Shown here: in pieces, positions 42,912 through 51,201 of the stretch | Numbering within the stretch: the first letter of the stretch is position 1 | Layout: the number at the start of each line of letters is the position of its first letter | Assembly (NCBI RefSeq): GCF_002845985.1 | Contig: NZ_PDFK01000003.1 | Span: 744,001-808,000, forward strand | DNA from: Lysinibacillus fusiformis | Lineage (GTDB): Bacteria; Bacillota; Bacilli; Bacillales_A; Planococcaceae | Reading direction: 5' to 3' | Length of the DNA: 64,000 nucleotides | Notes under the pieces: model-generated | Seen by the model: only the letters and a program-made list of their open reading frames with translations | Databases searched by the model: none | What the model was told of the DNA's origin: nothing | Made by a program: the position numbers and the translations under genes

Positions 42912-43952
42912 ATGAACCATACAATGTTTACAAATAAAATATTACTGATTACGGGAGGCACTGGCTCTTTTGGTAACGCTGTACTAAAGCGATTCCTCAA
43001 TACGGATATTAAGGAAATTCGTATTTTTTCAAGGGATGAAAAAAAGCAAGATGATATGCGCAAGCTCTATCAGCATAGTAAAATCAAATTTTATATCGGA
43101 GATGTCCGTGATATTCAAAGCATCCATACCGCTATGTATAATGTGGACTATGTGTTCCATGCCGCTGCTCTTAAGCAAGTTCCCTCCTGCGAATTTTTCC
43201 CTTTAGAAGCTGTGAAAACTAATATTTTAGGAACCGATCATGTCCTAACAGCTGCCATTCAGGCTGGTGTCAAGAAAATGATCTGCCTCTCTACAGATAA
43301 AGCAGCCTACCCTGTCAATGCCATGGGAATATCCAAAGCGATGATGGAAAAAACGTTTATCGCTAAATCCCGAATGGTTGATCCTCATCGTACGCTCATT
43401 TGTGGCACTAGATATGGCAATGTTATGGCTTCACGGGGCTCTGTCATTCCCTTATTTATTGAACAAATAAAAGCTGGAAAGCCGTTAACGATTACAGATC
43501 CAAACATGACACGTTTTATGATGACTCTTGATGAGGCCGTTGAATTAGTATTGTACGCTTTCTCACATGCACAAAATGGAGATATTATGGTACAAAAATC
43601 TCCCGCAGCAACAATAGCCAATTTAGCTCAAGCATTACTTGAGATTTTTCAGGCAAACAATGCCATCCAAATTATTGGGACACGGCATGGGGAAAAAATG
43701 TATGAGGTATTATGTACAAAAGAAGAATCGGCAAAAGCCGTTGATATGGGCAATTTTTATCGAATCCCTGCAGATAATCGGGATTTAAATTATGGAAAAT
43801 ACCTCGATGAGGGCTCTCCTAAAATTACATTAACCGATGAATATAACTCCAACAATACACAACAATTAAGTGTGGCTGACATCAAAGAAAAATTATTGAC
43901 ATTACCGCTTATTCAAGAAGAGCTTCTTTATTGGACTGGAGGAACGCCATGA
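42912..43952 (+). CDS. UDP-N-acetylglucosamine 4,6-dehydratase (CapE/FnlA-like)
   Basis: A 346-residue extended SDR that makes UDP-4-keto-6-deoxy sugars. The cofactor loop is LITGGTGSFGNAVL. The active-site region is LSTDKAAYPVNAMGISKAMME, quoted in full as STDKAAYPVNAMGISKA, with Met in the usual Tyr position of YxxxK, as is typical for the CapE/FlaA1 group. Also seen are FHAAALKQVPSCE and RYGNVMASRGSVIPLF. In Staphylococcus and Pseudomonas this enzyme starts UDP-N-acetyl-L-fucosamine synthesis. It follows the GT2 gene by 18 bp and overlaps the next reductase gene by 4 bp. Confidence 0.9.
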   Translation: MNHTMFTNKILLITGGTGSFGNAVLKRFLNTDIKEIRIFSRDEKKQDDMRKLYQHSKIKFYIGDVRDIQSIHTAMYNVDYVFHAAALKQVPSCEFFPLEAVKTNILGTDHVLTAAIQAGVKKMICLSTDKAAYPVNAMGISKAMMEKTFIAKSRMVDPHRTLICGTRYGNVMASRGSVIPLFIEQIKAGKPLTITDPNMTRFMMTLDEAVELVLYAFSHAQNGDIMVQKSPAATIANLAQALLEIFQANNAIQIIGTRHGEKMYEVLCTKEESAKAVDMGNFYRIPADNRDLNYGKYLDEGSPKITLTDEYNSNNTQQLSVADIKEKLLTLPLIQEELLYWTGGTP

Positions 43953-44806
43953 AATTCTTAGTGCTCGGCGCTACTGGCATGGCTGGCCATACCATTGCCA
44001 TCTATTTATGTGAACAAGGGCATGATGTGACAACTTACGCTAGAACCCCTTTCCCATCTGGGAACCATATAATGGGCGATGTGATGGACGCTATATTTTT
44101 ACGGTCGTTGTTAGTAGATCATGATTTTGATGTCGTCATTAATTGTATTGGTGTCTTAAACGAAGCTTGTACGGTATATCCTGCACAAAGCATTTGGCTG
44201 AATAGTTATTTACCGCATGCCATTGTCTCTCTCCTAGAAAACCGACAAACTAAGCTGATTCATCTAAGTACTGATTGCGTATTTTCAGGGAAAAATGCCC
44301 CCTACTATGAAACTAGCATAGGAGACGGTGAAACTTTTTATGATCGCACAAAAGGCTTGGGGGAGATTGAGCACAACAAGCATTTAACATTTCGTAACTC
44401 GATTATTGGCCCTGATTTAAAAAACGATGGCATCGGACTATTCAATTGGTTTATGCAACAAAAAGGTCCCATTCACGGTTATACGGGGGCTATTTGGACT
44501 GGAGTAACTACACTTACATTAGCAAAAGCCATTGAACGGGCTGTCCAAGAAGATTTAACAGGACTCTATCATCTCGTCAATACTACGAATATTTCAAAAT
44601 ACGACTTACTTCAACTATTGAATAAACACTTTATGGACAGCAACATAAAAATTCTTCCTCATCGGCTCGTTAATGTCAATAAAACATTAATGAATACTAG
44701 AAATGACTTCTCCTTTGTTGTCCCTGGCTATGAGGAAATGATTGTAGAGATGAAGGACTGGATGTTACAGCATAAAGATTTATATCCTCATTATTTTCAA
44801 GCTTAA
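43949..44806 (+). CDS. SDR family NAD(P)-dependent reductase (RmlD/CapF-like)
   Basis: A 285-residue extended SDR. The Rossmann loop is LVLGATGMAGHTIAI, the conserved LIHLSTDCVFSGKNAPYYE is typical of dTDP-4-keto-rhamnose reductases, and the catalytic pair is YDRTK. The start at 43949 follows GGAGGAACGCC and overlaps the dehydratase stop as ATGA. It probably reduces the 4-keto sugar produced by that dehydratase. It lacks the C-terminal cupin domain present in Staphylococcus CapF, so the exact sugar product is uncertain. Confidence 0.87.
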   Translation: MKFLVLGATGMAGHTIAIYLCEQGHDVTTYARTPFPSGNHIMGDVMDAIFLRSLLVDHDFDVVINCIGVLNEACTVYPAQSIWLNSYLPHAIVSLLENRQTKLIHLSTDCVFSGKNAPYYETSIGDGETFYDRTKGLGEIEHNKHLTFRNSIIGPDLKNDGIGLFNWFMQQKGPIHGYTGAIWTGVTTLTLAKAIERAVQEDLTGLYHLVNTTNISKYDLLQLLNKHFMDSNIKILPHRLVNVNKTLMNTRNDFSFVVPGYEEMIVEMKDWMLQHKDLYPHYFQA

Positions 44807-44824
44807 ATACACTTTTCCTGTCAA

Positions 44825-44856
44825 CTCCATTATGAGTTTGAACATTCATAATGGAG
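44825..44856. repeat. Perfect inverted repeat between convergent genes
   Basis: CTCCATTATGA (44825-44835) and TCATAATGGAG (44846-44856) can form an 11-bp hairpin between the convergent reductase and hydrolase genes. No T-run follows on either strand, so it is at best a factor-assisted terminator. Confidence 0.6.
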
Positions 44857-44861
44857 CCCCC

Positions 44862-45614
44862 CTATTGAATCACTGTCCCCTCAGGTAGTTGACCATTCTT
44901 AATCCAATTTTCTACAAAATGGTTGAAAAATGCAGGTTGGGCTAATGATACTCCATGACCAATGTTGTGCAATATGACACCATGACTATTTGGATGACTT
45001 TGAACAAGGGCTTTAGCTGATTTTTTCATAATGCTTTTCTCTTTAGCTCCTACCGTTATTAAAATTTTCCCTTGGGCTTTATGAAAATCATGCGGGATGG
45101 AAAACAGCATATTTTCTCTCAAAATTTGAATCAATGTCTCTACTTTCATCGTAGCACTCTCTTGATAATAGCGTTCAAAATCAAGATCATTGATGTATAG
45201 AGCTTTAGCTTGAAGTTTCGCAAATGTTTTATTTTTTATAAGTGGAAATGTCAGCCGAATGAACGGTTGAAGCATCCATTCCATAGCTGGAGAAGGTATT
45301 ACAAGTGCACTATTGATAATGGTAGAATCGATTAAACTAGGCTTTATACTTAGCATTTGAATAGCGATTTGTGCTCCTAAAGAGAATCCAATCAGTATGA
45401 CGGGCTTTCCAGTCGCCTTTTCTTCTAGAAGCTGGAGAAGCTCTCTGGCACTCTGCTCAATGGAGAATACATCTTGTGACAACAGCTCTGGAACAACACA
45501 GTGATAATTTGAAAAATGCTGAACTTGTTGTTCCCACATCCAGCCACCGACTCCACCTCCATGAATAAACAGCATTAGAGGATTATGGACATCTCCATAT
45601 GTTTTGTATCGCAT
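44862..45614 (-). CDS. Alpha/beta hydrolase
   Basis: A 250-residue alpha/beta-hydrolase. The oxyanion region is LMLFIHGGGVGGWMWEQQV, quoted in part as FIHGGGVGGWMW, the nucleophile elbow is LIGFSLGAQIAI (GxSxG) and the final His is in HNIGHGVSLAQP. The substrate is unknown. I chose the ATG at 45612-45614 after AAGGCAGGTGTATAC; a TTG eight codons upstream overlaps the dinB stop. It follows dinB closely, so the two are probably co-transcribed. Confidence 0.85.
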   Translation of the reverse strand: MRYKTYGDVHNPLMLFIHGGGVGGWMWEQQVQHFSNYHCVVPELLSQDVFSIEQSARELLQLLEEKATGKPVILIGFSLGAQIAIQMLSIKPSLIDSTIINSALVIPSPAMEWMLQPFIRLTFPLIKNKTFAKLQAKALYINDLDFERYYQESATMKVETLIQILRENMLFSIPHDFHKAQGKILITVGAKEKSIMKKSAKALVQSHPNSHGVILHNIGHGVSLAQPAFFNHFVENWIKNGQLPEGTVIQ

Positions 45615-45634
45615 GTATACACCTGCCTTCATTT

Positions 45635-46873
45635 TCAATCATGGTCATCTAAAAAATCCTTACTAAAGCTTGTTTGTGATTGATAGGATGAACGTTTCCC
45701 TAAATCTACACCACGTTTTATAACCCCCTTCCCAAAACGTCCCTCAATTTCATCCACGATTTTGAGAATAGGTTCATCTTTTACATGTTCTTGAAAATCA
45801 AATATTGATAATTGTTGCGAGTAATCCTTACGATCCACTACATTAGAAACCGTCACGCCTAAAAGCCTTACTGGAGACTCATCCCAATGCTTATCAAACA
45901 AGGCACAAGCAATGTCATAGATATCTTCAAAACGATAAAGAACATTAGACATTGTTTTTGATCGTGTGTGATTATGCCAACTTGCATCCCGTATTTGAAT
46001 ACTTACAGTGGAGCCCGCTAACCGTTTTGCCTCAAGTCGTTCAACCACCTTTTTACACAGACCTTCTATTGTTTTATGTAGTGCACGGACATCTGTTACA
46101 TCTTCAGGTAAAGTTGTTGAATTTCCTACGCTTTTCGTATCAAAAACCGCTTCAGGATCGACCATACGTTGATCCACCCCATTAGCTCTTGCCCGCAGTC
46201 GCACACCATTCTTTCCTAAAATTTGCTTCATCCTAAACTCTTCCGTTTTCGCCAAATCACCAATCGTAAATATGCCATGTACATTTAATTTTTTGGCCGT
46301 ACTAGCTCCAATTCCATGCATATCAACAACCTCTCGATGCCAAAGCTGCTGTTCAATATCCCGTATTCGTAGTACGGTAATTCCCAACGGTTTCTTCATA
46401 TCAGAAGCTGTTTTTGCTAAAAATTTATTTGGTGCAATACCGATAGAGCAAGGTAAATCAAGCTCAGCTAAAATGCGCTCTTGTATTTCCTGGGCAATAC
46501 TTAATGCATGTTGCTCCTTACTTAACGCTGTCACATCCATATAGCCCTCATCAATCGAAACAGGCTCCACTAAAGGAGTGTAGCTACGAAGAATGGTAAA
46601 CATTTCTTTGGATGCTTGACGATATTTTTTAAAATCTGGAGGCAATAACAATAGTTCAGGACATTTACGCTTCGCTTCATGGACAGTCATTGTTGTATAA
46701 ATGCCAAGCGCTCTTGCTTCATAGGAACAGGTTACTAAAATGCCACGTCGCTCTTTTGGGTTGCCCGCAATGGCGATTGGCTTCCCTTTTAAGCTTGGAT
46801 CATGTGCTTGCTCTACCGAAGCATAGAAACTATTCATATCCACATGAAAAATAACACGCCCTTTATGCGTCAT
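45635..46873 (-). CDS. dinB: DNA polymerase IV (Y family)
   Basis: Error-prone translesion polymerase, about 412 residues, matching Bacillus PolY1 (YqjH). The first metal ligand is in FHVDMNSFYASVEQA, the catalytic SxDE is in EPVSIDEGYMDVT, and the helix-hairpin-helix MHGIGASTAKKLNVHGI follows. The C-terminal little-finger domain is complete. Near the C-terminus QQLSIFDF fits the beta-clamp binding consensus QLxLF. I chose the ATG at 46871-46873, eight bases after AGAGG; two further Met/Val starts lie just upstream. No SOS box was identified by eye. Confidence 0.94.
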   Translation of the reverse strand: MTHKGRVIFHVDMNSFYASVEQAHDPSLKGKPIAIAGNPKERRGILVTCSYEARALGIYTTMTVHEAKRKCPELLLLPPDFKKYRQASKEMFTILRSYTPLVEPVSIDEGYMDVTALSKEQHALSIAQEIQERILAELDLPCSIGIAPNKFLAKTASDMKKPLGITVLRIRDIEQQLWHREVVDMHGIGASTAKKLNVHGIFTIGDLAKTEEFRMKQILGKNGVRLRARANGVDQRMVDPEAVFDTKSVGNSTTLPEDVTDVRALHKTIEGLCKKVVERLEAKRLAGSTVSIQIRDASWHNHTRSKTMSNVLYRFEDIYDIACALFDKHWDESPVRLLGVTVSNVVDRKDYSQQLSIFDFQEHVKDEPILKIVDEIEGRFGKGVIKRGVDLGKRSSYQSQTSFSKDFLDDHD

Positions 46874-46921
46874 GTCCATCACCTCTTCTCTCTCTTAGCT
46901 TTATTATACGCTTGATGACCT

Positions 46922-48319
46922 TTAGTCAACAAATGCATAATCACCATTACTTTCTAGCAGATCCTTTAAAATAATTAAAGCTTGCTCCAGTTGAGCTTCT
47001 GGCGCTGCAATCGCTAAACGTACGGCATTCACTGGCTTTGTATTGCCTACAGCAAAACGTTCCGCTGCATAGACTTGTACGCCGGCTTTGGAGGCTAGCA
47101 ATTCAAATTGAACTCCCGTAAATTTATCAGGCAAGTATAACCACCTAAAAATACATTCCTCCTCCCCTAAAATGTCGTAATCGCCTAAATATTTATTAAC
47201 AAGCGCATTTTGCTGCTTCGCATATGCTCGGTGCTTTTCTAAAATCGTTTGTGCCACGCCTTCATGAATCAATCTTGCTGCTAGTTCCAGCATGAGCGGT
47301 GACACTGAAATATTGATATTATAGAGCGTTTCCATTATTTTTTTCCTTAATGCTGAAGGTGTCACAAGGAAAGATAAGCGTAAACCTGGCGAGAGCGTCT
47401 TGGACAGGCTAGCGATATAAATAACCTTATCGGGTGCAAAAGAAGCAATGGGTGCAAGTGGCTGTTCTTTAAGAAAGCTATAAATCGCATCCTCAATCAC
47501 AAGCAAATCCTTCTGCCTAGCCACTTCAGCAATCATTTTTCGTGTCTCCACCGACATCGTATGTGTCGTTGGATTATGAAAATCAGGGATCACATAGATT
47601 CCTTTAATATGCTCATTTTTACAGGCATATAGCAATCCTTCTCTGGTCATTTCTCCTTGACATTGTTGAATAGCTACAAGCTGTATACCTAACATATTGG
47701 CTGCTGTTTTAATACCAGCATAAGTAATGGGATCTGTCCCAATACGGTCGCCTGGCTGAAATAAAGCTGCCAGTGTGCCCACAATGGCATTTTGTCCCCC
47801 TGCACCGAGCAAAATAGGCTGATCTGTTTGAAAATTCACCAATTCGAATAGCTTCATCACGGCTTCATTTTGCCAAGCATTGCCCTCAGGCCGACCATAC
47901 TGAAATAGCTTGCTAAAACTAGGCTCGTTCAACATCTTTTTCATAAAGCGTGCAATATCATCATTGACCAGGTTGTCTGGTAAAACAGAACCCATTTCAA
48001 TCATAGGTGTTGCATGATTGGCTGGCAGTAACATTTTATTGCTAGCCGCATCTGTGGAAACAAATGTCCCGCTGCCAATCGAGGCATAAATGAATCCTTT
48101 TTGTCCACACAGCTTAAAAGCTCGTGTAATGGTGCTTAAATTCACATCTAAAAAATCAGCTAATTCGCGTTGTGGAGGAAGTTTCGTTCCTGGCATTAGC
48201 TTTCCATCTTTTATGTCTTGTTCCAGTTGGTGCGCAATAGCTATATATAATGGGGCAGAAATATTGCGAATATCTGGCTTCCAACTCATTGGATACTCGT
48301 CAAATGAATTAATAGGCAT
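46922..48319 (-). CDS. MocR-type regulator: GntR winged helix fused to aminotransferase domain
   Basis: A 465-residue MocR-family regulator. The N-terminal GntR helix-turn-helix has DGKLMPGTKLPPQRELADFL and VNLSTITRAFKLC, and the C-terminal ~360 residues are an aminotransferase fold I domain with the PLP lysine in YIASLSKTLSPGLRLSF. It is divergent from an aminotransferase gene, the standard arrangement for MocR control. Three TTGCATACAAT repeats lie between the two genes. The ATG at 48317-48319 follows AAGGGCTTAGTGA. The sensed metabolite is probably the amine or amino acid handled by the neighbour; not identified. Confidence 0.92.
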   Translation of the reverse strand: MPINSFDEYPMSWKPDIRNISAPLYIAIAHQLEQDIKDGKLMPGTKLPPQRELADFLDVNLSTITRAFKLCGQKGFIYASIGSGTFVSTDAASNKMLLPANHATPMIEMGSVLPDNLVNDDIARFMKKMLNEPSFSKLFQYGRPEGNAWQNEAVMKLFELVNFQTDQPILLGAGGQNAIVGTLAALFQPGDRIGTDPITYAGIKTAANMLGIQLVAIQQCQGEMTREGLLYACKNEHIKGIYVIPDFHNPTTHTMSVETRKMIAEVARQKDLLVIEDAIYSFLKEQPLAPIASFAPDKVIYIASLSKTLSPGLRLSFLVTPSALRKKIMETLYNINISVSPLMLELAARLIHEGVAQTILEKHRAYAKQQNALVNKYLGDYDILGEEECIFRWLYLPDKFTGVQFELLASKAGVQVYAAERFAVGNTKPVNAVRLAIAAPEAQLEQALIILKDLLESNGDYAFVD

Positions 48320-48344
48320 TCACTAAGCCCTTCTTTCTCTTAAT

Positions 48345-48394
48345 TTGCATACAATAGTTTAATTGTCTTGCATACAATGATAATATTGTATGCA
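48345..48394. promoter_or_regulatory. MocR operator: two direct repeats plus one inverted repeat
   Basis: TTGCATACAAT occurs at 48345-48355 and again at 48368-48378, 23 bp apart in direct orientation. The inverted copy ATTGTATGCA is at 48385-48394. The last two make a perfect 10-bp palindrome with a 6-base gap. Direct plus inverted repeats are the usual operator design for MocR regulators. Confidence 0.8.
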
Positions 48395-48414
48395 CACGAT
48401 GACAATGATATAAT
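48386..48414 (+). promoter_or_regulatory. Sigma-A promoter of the aminotransferase gene
   Basis: TTGTAT (48386-48391), 17 bases, then TATAAT (48409-48414). The -35 box lies inside the inverted MocR repeat, so the regulator touches RNA polymerase there. Confidence 0.82.
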
Positions 48415-48447
48415 TTTTAAAAAATCAGAAAAAAAGGACCGATCATT

Positions 48448-49611
48448 ATGCAATATTCTGAAAGAATCTTAAAAACACCATCCTCATTTATTCGAAATAT
48501 TTTGAAAGTAACAGATGCAGAGGATGTTATTTCCTTTGCAGGCGGACTTCCAAATCCCATTTCTTTCCCTATTGATGCGTTAAGAGCATCCGTAGATCAT
48601 GCTATTACGGAAAATGGTAGCCGACTATTTCAATATTCTTCCACACAAGGTTATGCACCATTACGTGAGTACATTGCCGCAAAGTACCAACGCGTGCATG
48701 GGCTTGATGTACAAGCTGAAGATGTCTTTATTACAACAGGCTCACAGCAAGCTCTTGAACTGATTAGTAAAGTACTCATCAATAAAGGCGATGGCATTAT
48801 CATCGAAGAGCCTGGATACTTAGGAGCCATTCAAGCCTTTACATTAAGTGAGCCTACTTTCTATGGGGTAACACTTGAAAACGATGGTCTTAACTTAGAA
48901 GAGTTAGAACGTGCGCTACAACAACCAAATGTAAAATTCATTTATACGGTGCCTAACTTCCAAAACCCAACAGGGCTCACATACTCGAAAGAAAAGCGTG
49001 AGCACATTTGCGAAATAGTGGCAAAATACGATGTTGCTTTAATTGAGGATGATCCATATGGAGAGTTACGTTTCCAAGGAGAGCCGCTTCCATATATCGG
49101 TGCTGGAAAATTAGATAATAGTATTTTACTAGGTTCTTTCTCTAAAACGGTCACACCTGGTATGCGACTTGGTTTTATCATTACAAAAAATAAAGAGCTT
49201 TTACAGCATATTGAAACAGCTAAGCAAGCGTCTGATCTGCATACAAATATTTTCTCGCAATATATCATCTACGATTATTTAGCAAGTAATGACTATTCGG
49301 AACATGTCAAAAAAATTATTACATTATATAAAAATCAATCCGAAGCGATGCTTGATGCGATGCAAGAGTTTTTCCCTGCCCATGTAGAATATACAAAACC
49401 TGAGGGAGGCATGTTCATCTGGGCAACAATGAAGGATGGTACATCAGCCCTTGATGTATTCCAGAAAGCGATGGAACAAAAGGTTGCCTTTGTGCCTGGA
49501 GATCCATTCTATACATCTAAAACGAATGTCAATACAATGCGTCTCAACTATACAAATGCAACACCTGAAGTCATCCGTGAGGGGATTAAACGTTTAGCAA
49601 GTATTTTATAA
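48448..49611 (+). CDS. PLP-dependent aminotransferase, fold type I (LysN/2-aminoadipate-like)
   Basis: A 387-residue class I/II aminotransferase. Family blocks visible are ISFAGGLPNPISFP, FITTGSQQALELISKVL, TVPNFQNPTGLTYS, the PLP-Lys loop GSFSKTVTPGMRLGF, and the substrate Arg in TMRLNYTNAT. It resembles 2-aminoadipate/valine-type transaminases, but the substrate cannot be fixed. It is divergent from, and probably activated by, the MocR regulator through the operator at 48345-48394. The ATG follows AAAAAGGACCGATCATT. A terminator follows at 49621-49660. Confidence 0.9.
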   Translation: MQYSERILKTPSSFIRNILKVTDAEDVISFAGGLPNPISFPIDALRASVDHAITENGSRLFQYSSTQGYAPLREYIAAKYQRVHGLDVQAEDVFITTGSQQALELISKVLINKGDGIIIEEPGYLGAIQAFTLSEPTFYGVTLENDGLNLEELERALQQPNVKFIYTVPNFQNPTGLTYSKEKREHICEIVAKYDVALIEDDPYGELRFQGEPLPYIGAGKLDNSILLGSFSKTVTPGMRLGFIITKNKELLQHIETAKQASDLHTNIFSQYIIYDYLASNDYSEHVKKIITLYKNQSEAMLDAMQEFFPAHVEYTKPEGGMFIWATMKDGTSALDVFQKAMEQKVAFVPGDPFYTSKTNVNTMRLNYTNATPEVIREGIKRLASIL

Positions 49612-49620
49612 AAATAGTAG

Positions 49621-49660
49621 CCGTATAAACGCTTTTCATAAGCGCTTATACGGTTTTTTG
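49621..49660 (+). terminator. Terminator of the aminotransferase gene
   Basis: CCGTATAA (49621-49628) pairs with TTATACGG (49646-49653), with an inner GCTT/AAGC stem, and is followed by TTTTTTG. Confidence 0.88.
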
Positions 49661-49665
49661 TTGTT

Positions 49666-49699
49666 CATAAAAAACAGCCCTCTATCAGGAGAGGGCTGT
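49666..49699 (-). terminator. Terminator of the 40-residue gene
   Basis: ACAGCCCTCT (49674-49683) pairs perfectly with AGAGGGCTGT (49690-49699). On the minus strand it is followed by TTTTTATG. It lies 13 bases after the small gene stop. Confidence 0.85.
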
Positions 49700-49711
49700 C
49701 TCAAAAGCAAT

Positions 49712-49834
49712 TTATTTTGTATATGTTAACACTGCATTTTTCTTAAATTTTGCTAAAGCTTCTGTTGCCTCATTTTTGTTTGTATACTCAAAAATTCGGA
49801 CATCCTTTTTATCAAATACTGTAATAACCCACAT
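49712..49834 (-). CDS. Small protein of 40 residues, unknown function
   Basis: A short gene with a complete signal set: ATG at 49832-49834, binding site AAGGGAG eight bases upstream, TAA at 49712-49714 and a perfect terminator hairpin directly after it. The product starts MWVITVFDKKDVRIFEY, continues with a charged helix TNKNEATEALAKFKKN and ends AVLTYTK. The beta-beta-alpha-beta pattern and codon choice look genuine, but I cannot name a family with certainty. It has no coding neighbour on its strand, so it is monocistronic. Confidence 0.75.
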   Translation of the reverse strand: MWVITVFDKKDVRIFEYTNKNEATEALAKFKKNAVLTYTK

Positions 49835-50071
49835 ATGAAAAGCTCCCTTCTCCCATTATTTTTGTAATATAACAACCACCAAAATTTGTGAGACTACTTA
49901 TCAACTGTTTTATAACAATTCCTTACTTGATTCTTATTTTACGCTGTTTTTTTCAAAAAGAAAGCTTTATGTGAAGTTCTTCACAAACTGTTCAATTTCA
50001 AAACGCTTTCATTGAACAATTTGTGAAAACCTTTCTTTTATAGGTATAAAAACAGCCAGTGATATCAGATT
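49835..50071. other. AT-rich gap upstream of the 40-residue gene, no gene seen
   Basis: No supported reading frame. It should hold the leftward promoter of the small gene. A loose inverted repeat, TGTTCAATTTC with TTGAACAATTTGTG, is visible around 49988-50025 but has no clear role. Confidence 0.4.
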
Positions 50072-50148
50072 TATCCGGTACTTTTCAATTTGTATCCACT
50101 ACTTTACGCTGCCTATCCACCACTTTTTGATTTCTATCCACCTAAAGC
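50072..50148. repeat. Four-copy 21-bp tandem repeat (TATCC-type)
   Basis: Units begin at 50072, 50093, 50114 and 50135, exactly 21 bp apart, each with TATCC followed by (GG/AC)(T/C)ACTTT in the complete copies and a divergent 8-base tail. The fourth copy is cut after TATCCACC. The array sits in the gap between the 40-residue gene and bioB, just past the bioB terminator. The period equals two helical turns and is the half-unit period of the array at 19329-19622, although the sequences are unrelated. Confidence 0.85.
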
Positions 50149-50180
50149 AAAAAAACCGCACAGAAGCACGGTTTTGCTGT
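50149..50180 (-). terminator. Terminator of the biotin operon
   Basis: On the minus strand AAAACCG pairs with CGGTTTT (about 50151-50175), with the loop TGCTTCTGTG, and the stem runs into a T-rich tract. It lies about 30 bases after the bioB stop. Confidence 0.75.
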
Positions 50181-50205
50181 AGTAGTAGATTTTTCTTTCA
50201 TAAGC

Positions 50206-51201
50206 TTAACAAAATGCTTTTTCTTGCTGTTGCGTTAATTCAATCTCGAAGCCTAGATCCTCCAACATACGATAATCACTATTTGCTTCTTGACCAGCTG
50301 TTGTTAAATAATCCCCTACAAAAATACTATTGGCTGCATAGAGACCAAGTGGCTGAAGTGAGCCTAGATTGATTTCTCGCCCTCCAGAAATGCGAATTTC
50401 CTTTGTCGGATTGATGTAACGGAATAATGCTAAAACCTTTAAACAGTAGCGAGGATTTAATTCCTTTGTTCCTTCCAGCTTTGTACCATCTATCGCGTTC
50501 AAAAAGTTTACAGGAATAGAATCAGCATCTAATTGATGAAGGGCACGTGCAATCTGGACAACATCCTCCTTCGTTTCCTTCATCCCAATAATGGCACCAG
50601 AGCAAGGTGAAATTCCATGCTTTTTCACTATCTCCACCGTATTGACACGATCCTCATACGTGTGCGAGGTTGTGATGAAGGCATGATGGCGCTCTGATGT
50701 ATTTAAATTATGATTGTAGCGATCCACTCCAGCTGCCTTTAATTGCTGTGCCTGCTCTTCTTTTAATAAGCCTAGACAGGCACAAACCTTCAAGCCATAC
50801 TTTTCTTTAATTTCCGCAACTGCCTCGCTCACTACATTGACATCCTTACGTGTTGGCCCTCGACCACTTGCAACAATACAATACGTCCCAATTTTATTGT
50901 CAAACGCTCGTTTAGCACCAGCTAAAATTTCCTCTTTTGTAATAAAAGGATATTTTTCAATAGGAGCAGTTGATTTAGAAGATTGAGAGCAATAACCACA
51001 ATCCTCAGGACAATAGCCACTTTTGGCATTCATAATCATATTCAGCTTTACTTTTTTACCGTAATAATGCTTCCGAATGACAAAAGCACCGTCCATTAGC
51101 TGTAATAGCTCATCATCCTTACTATTTAAGAGAGCAAGTGCCTCCTCATTGCTAATGATCTTACCAGCAATTACTTCTTGTGCTAATTGGTAATAATTCA
51201 T
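50206..51201 (-). CDS. bioB: Biotin synthase
   Basis: Radical-SAM enzyme that inserts sulfur into dethiobiotin. The 331-residue protein has the 4Fe-4S motif GYCPEDCGYCSQS (CxxxCxxC), the later 2Fe-2S ligand region CIVASGRGP, and NHNLNTSERHH and SGGREINLGS. It is the last gene of bioD-bioA-bioY-bioB; its start overlaps the bioY stop by 4 bp. Length is typical. Confidence 0.97.
   Translation of the reverse strand: MNYYQLAQEVIAGKIISNEEALALLNSKDDELLQLMDGAFVIRKHYYGKKVKLNMIMNAKSGYCPEDCGYCSQSSKSTAPIEKYPFITKEEILAGAKRAFDNKIGTYCIVASGRGPTRKDVNVVSEAVAEIKEKYGLKVCACLGLLKEEQAQQLKAAGVDRYNHNLNTSERHHAFITTSHTYEDRVNTVEIVKKHGISPCSGAIIGMKETKEDVVQIARALHQLDADSIPVNFLNAIDGTKLEGTKELNPRYCLKVLALFRYINPTKEIRISGGREINLGSLQPLGLYAANSIFVGDYLTTAGQEANSDYRMLEDLGFEIELTQQQEKAFC

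Noticed and set aside
44825-44856. Intrinsic terminator between convergent reductase and hydrolase genes
   Set aside because: The stem is perfect but neither strand has a T-run after it, so it is listed only as an inverted repeat.
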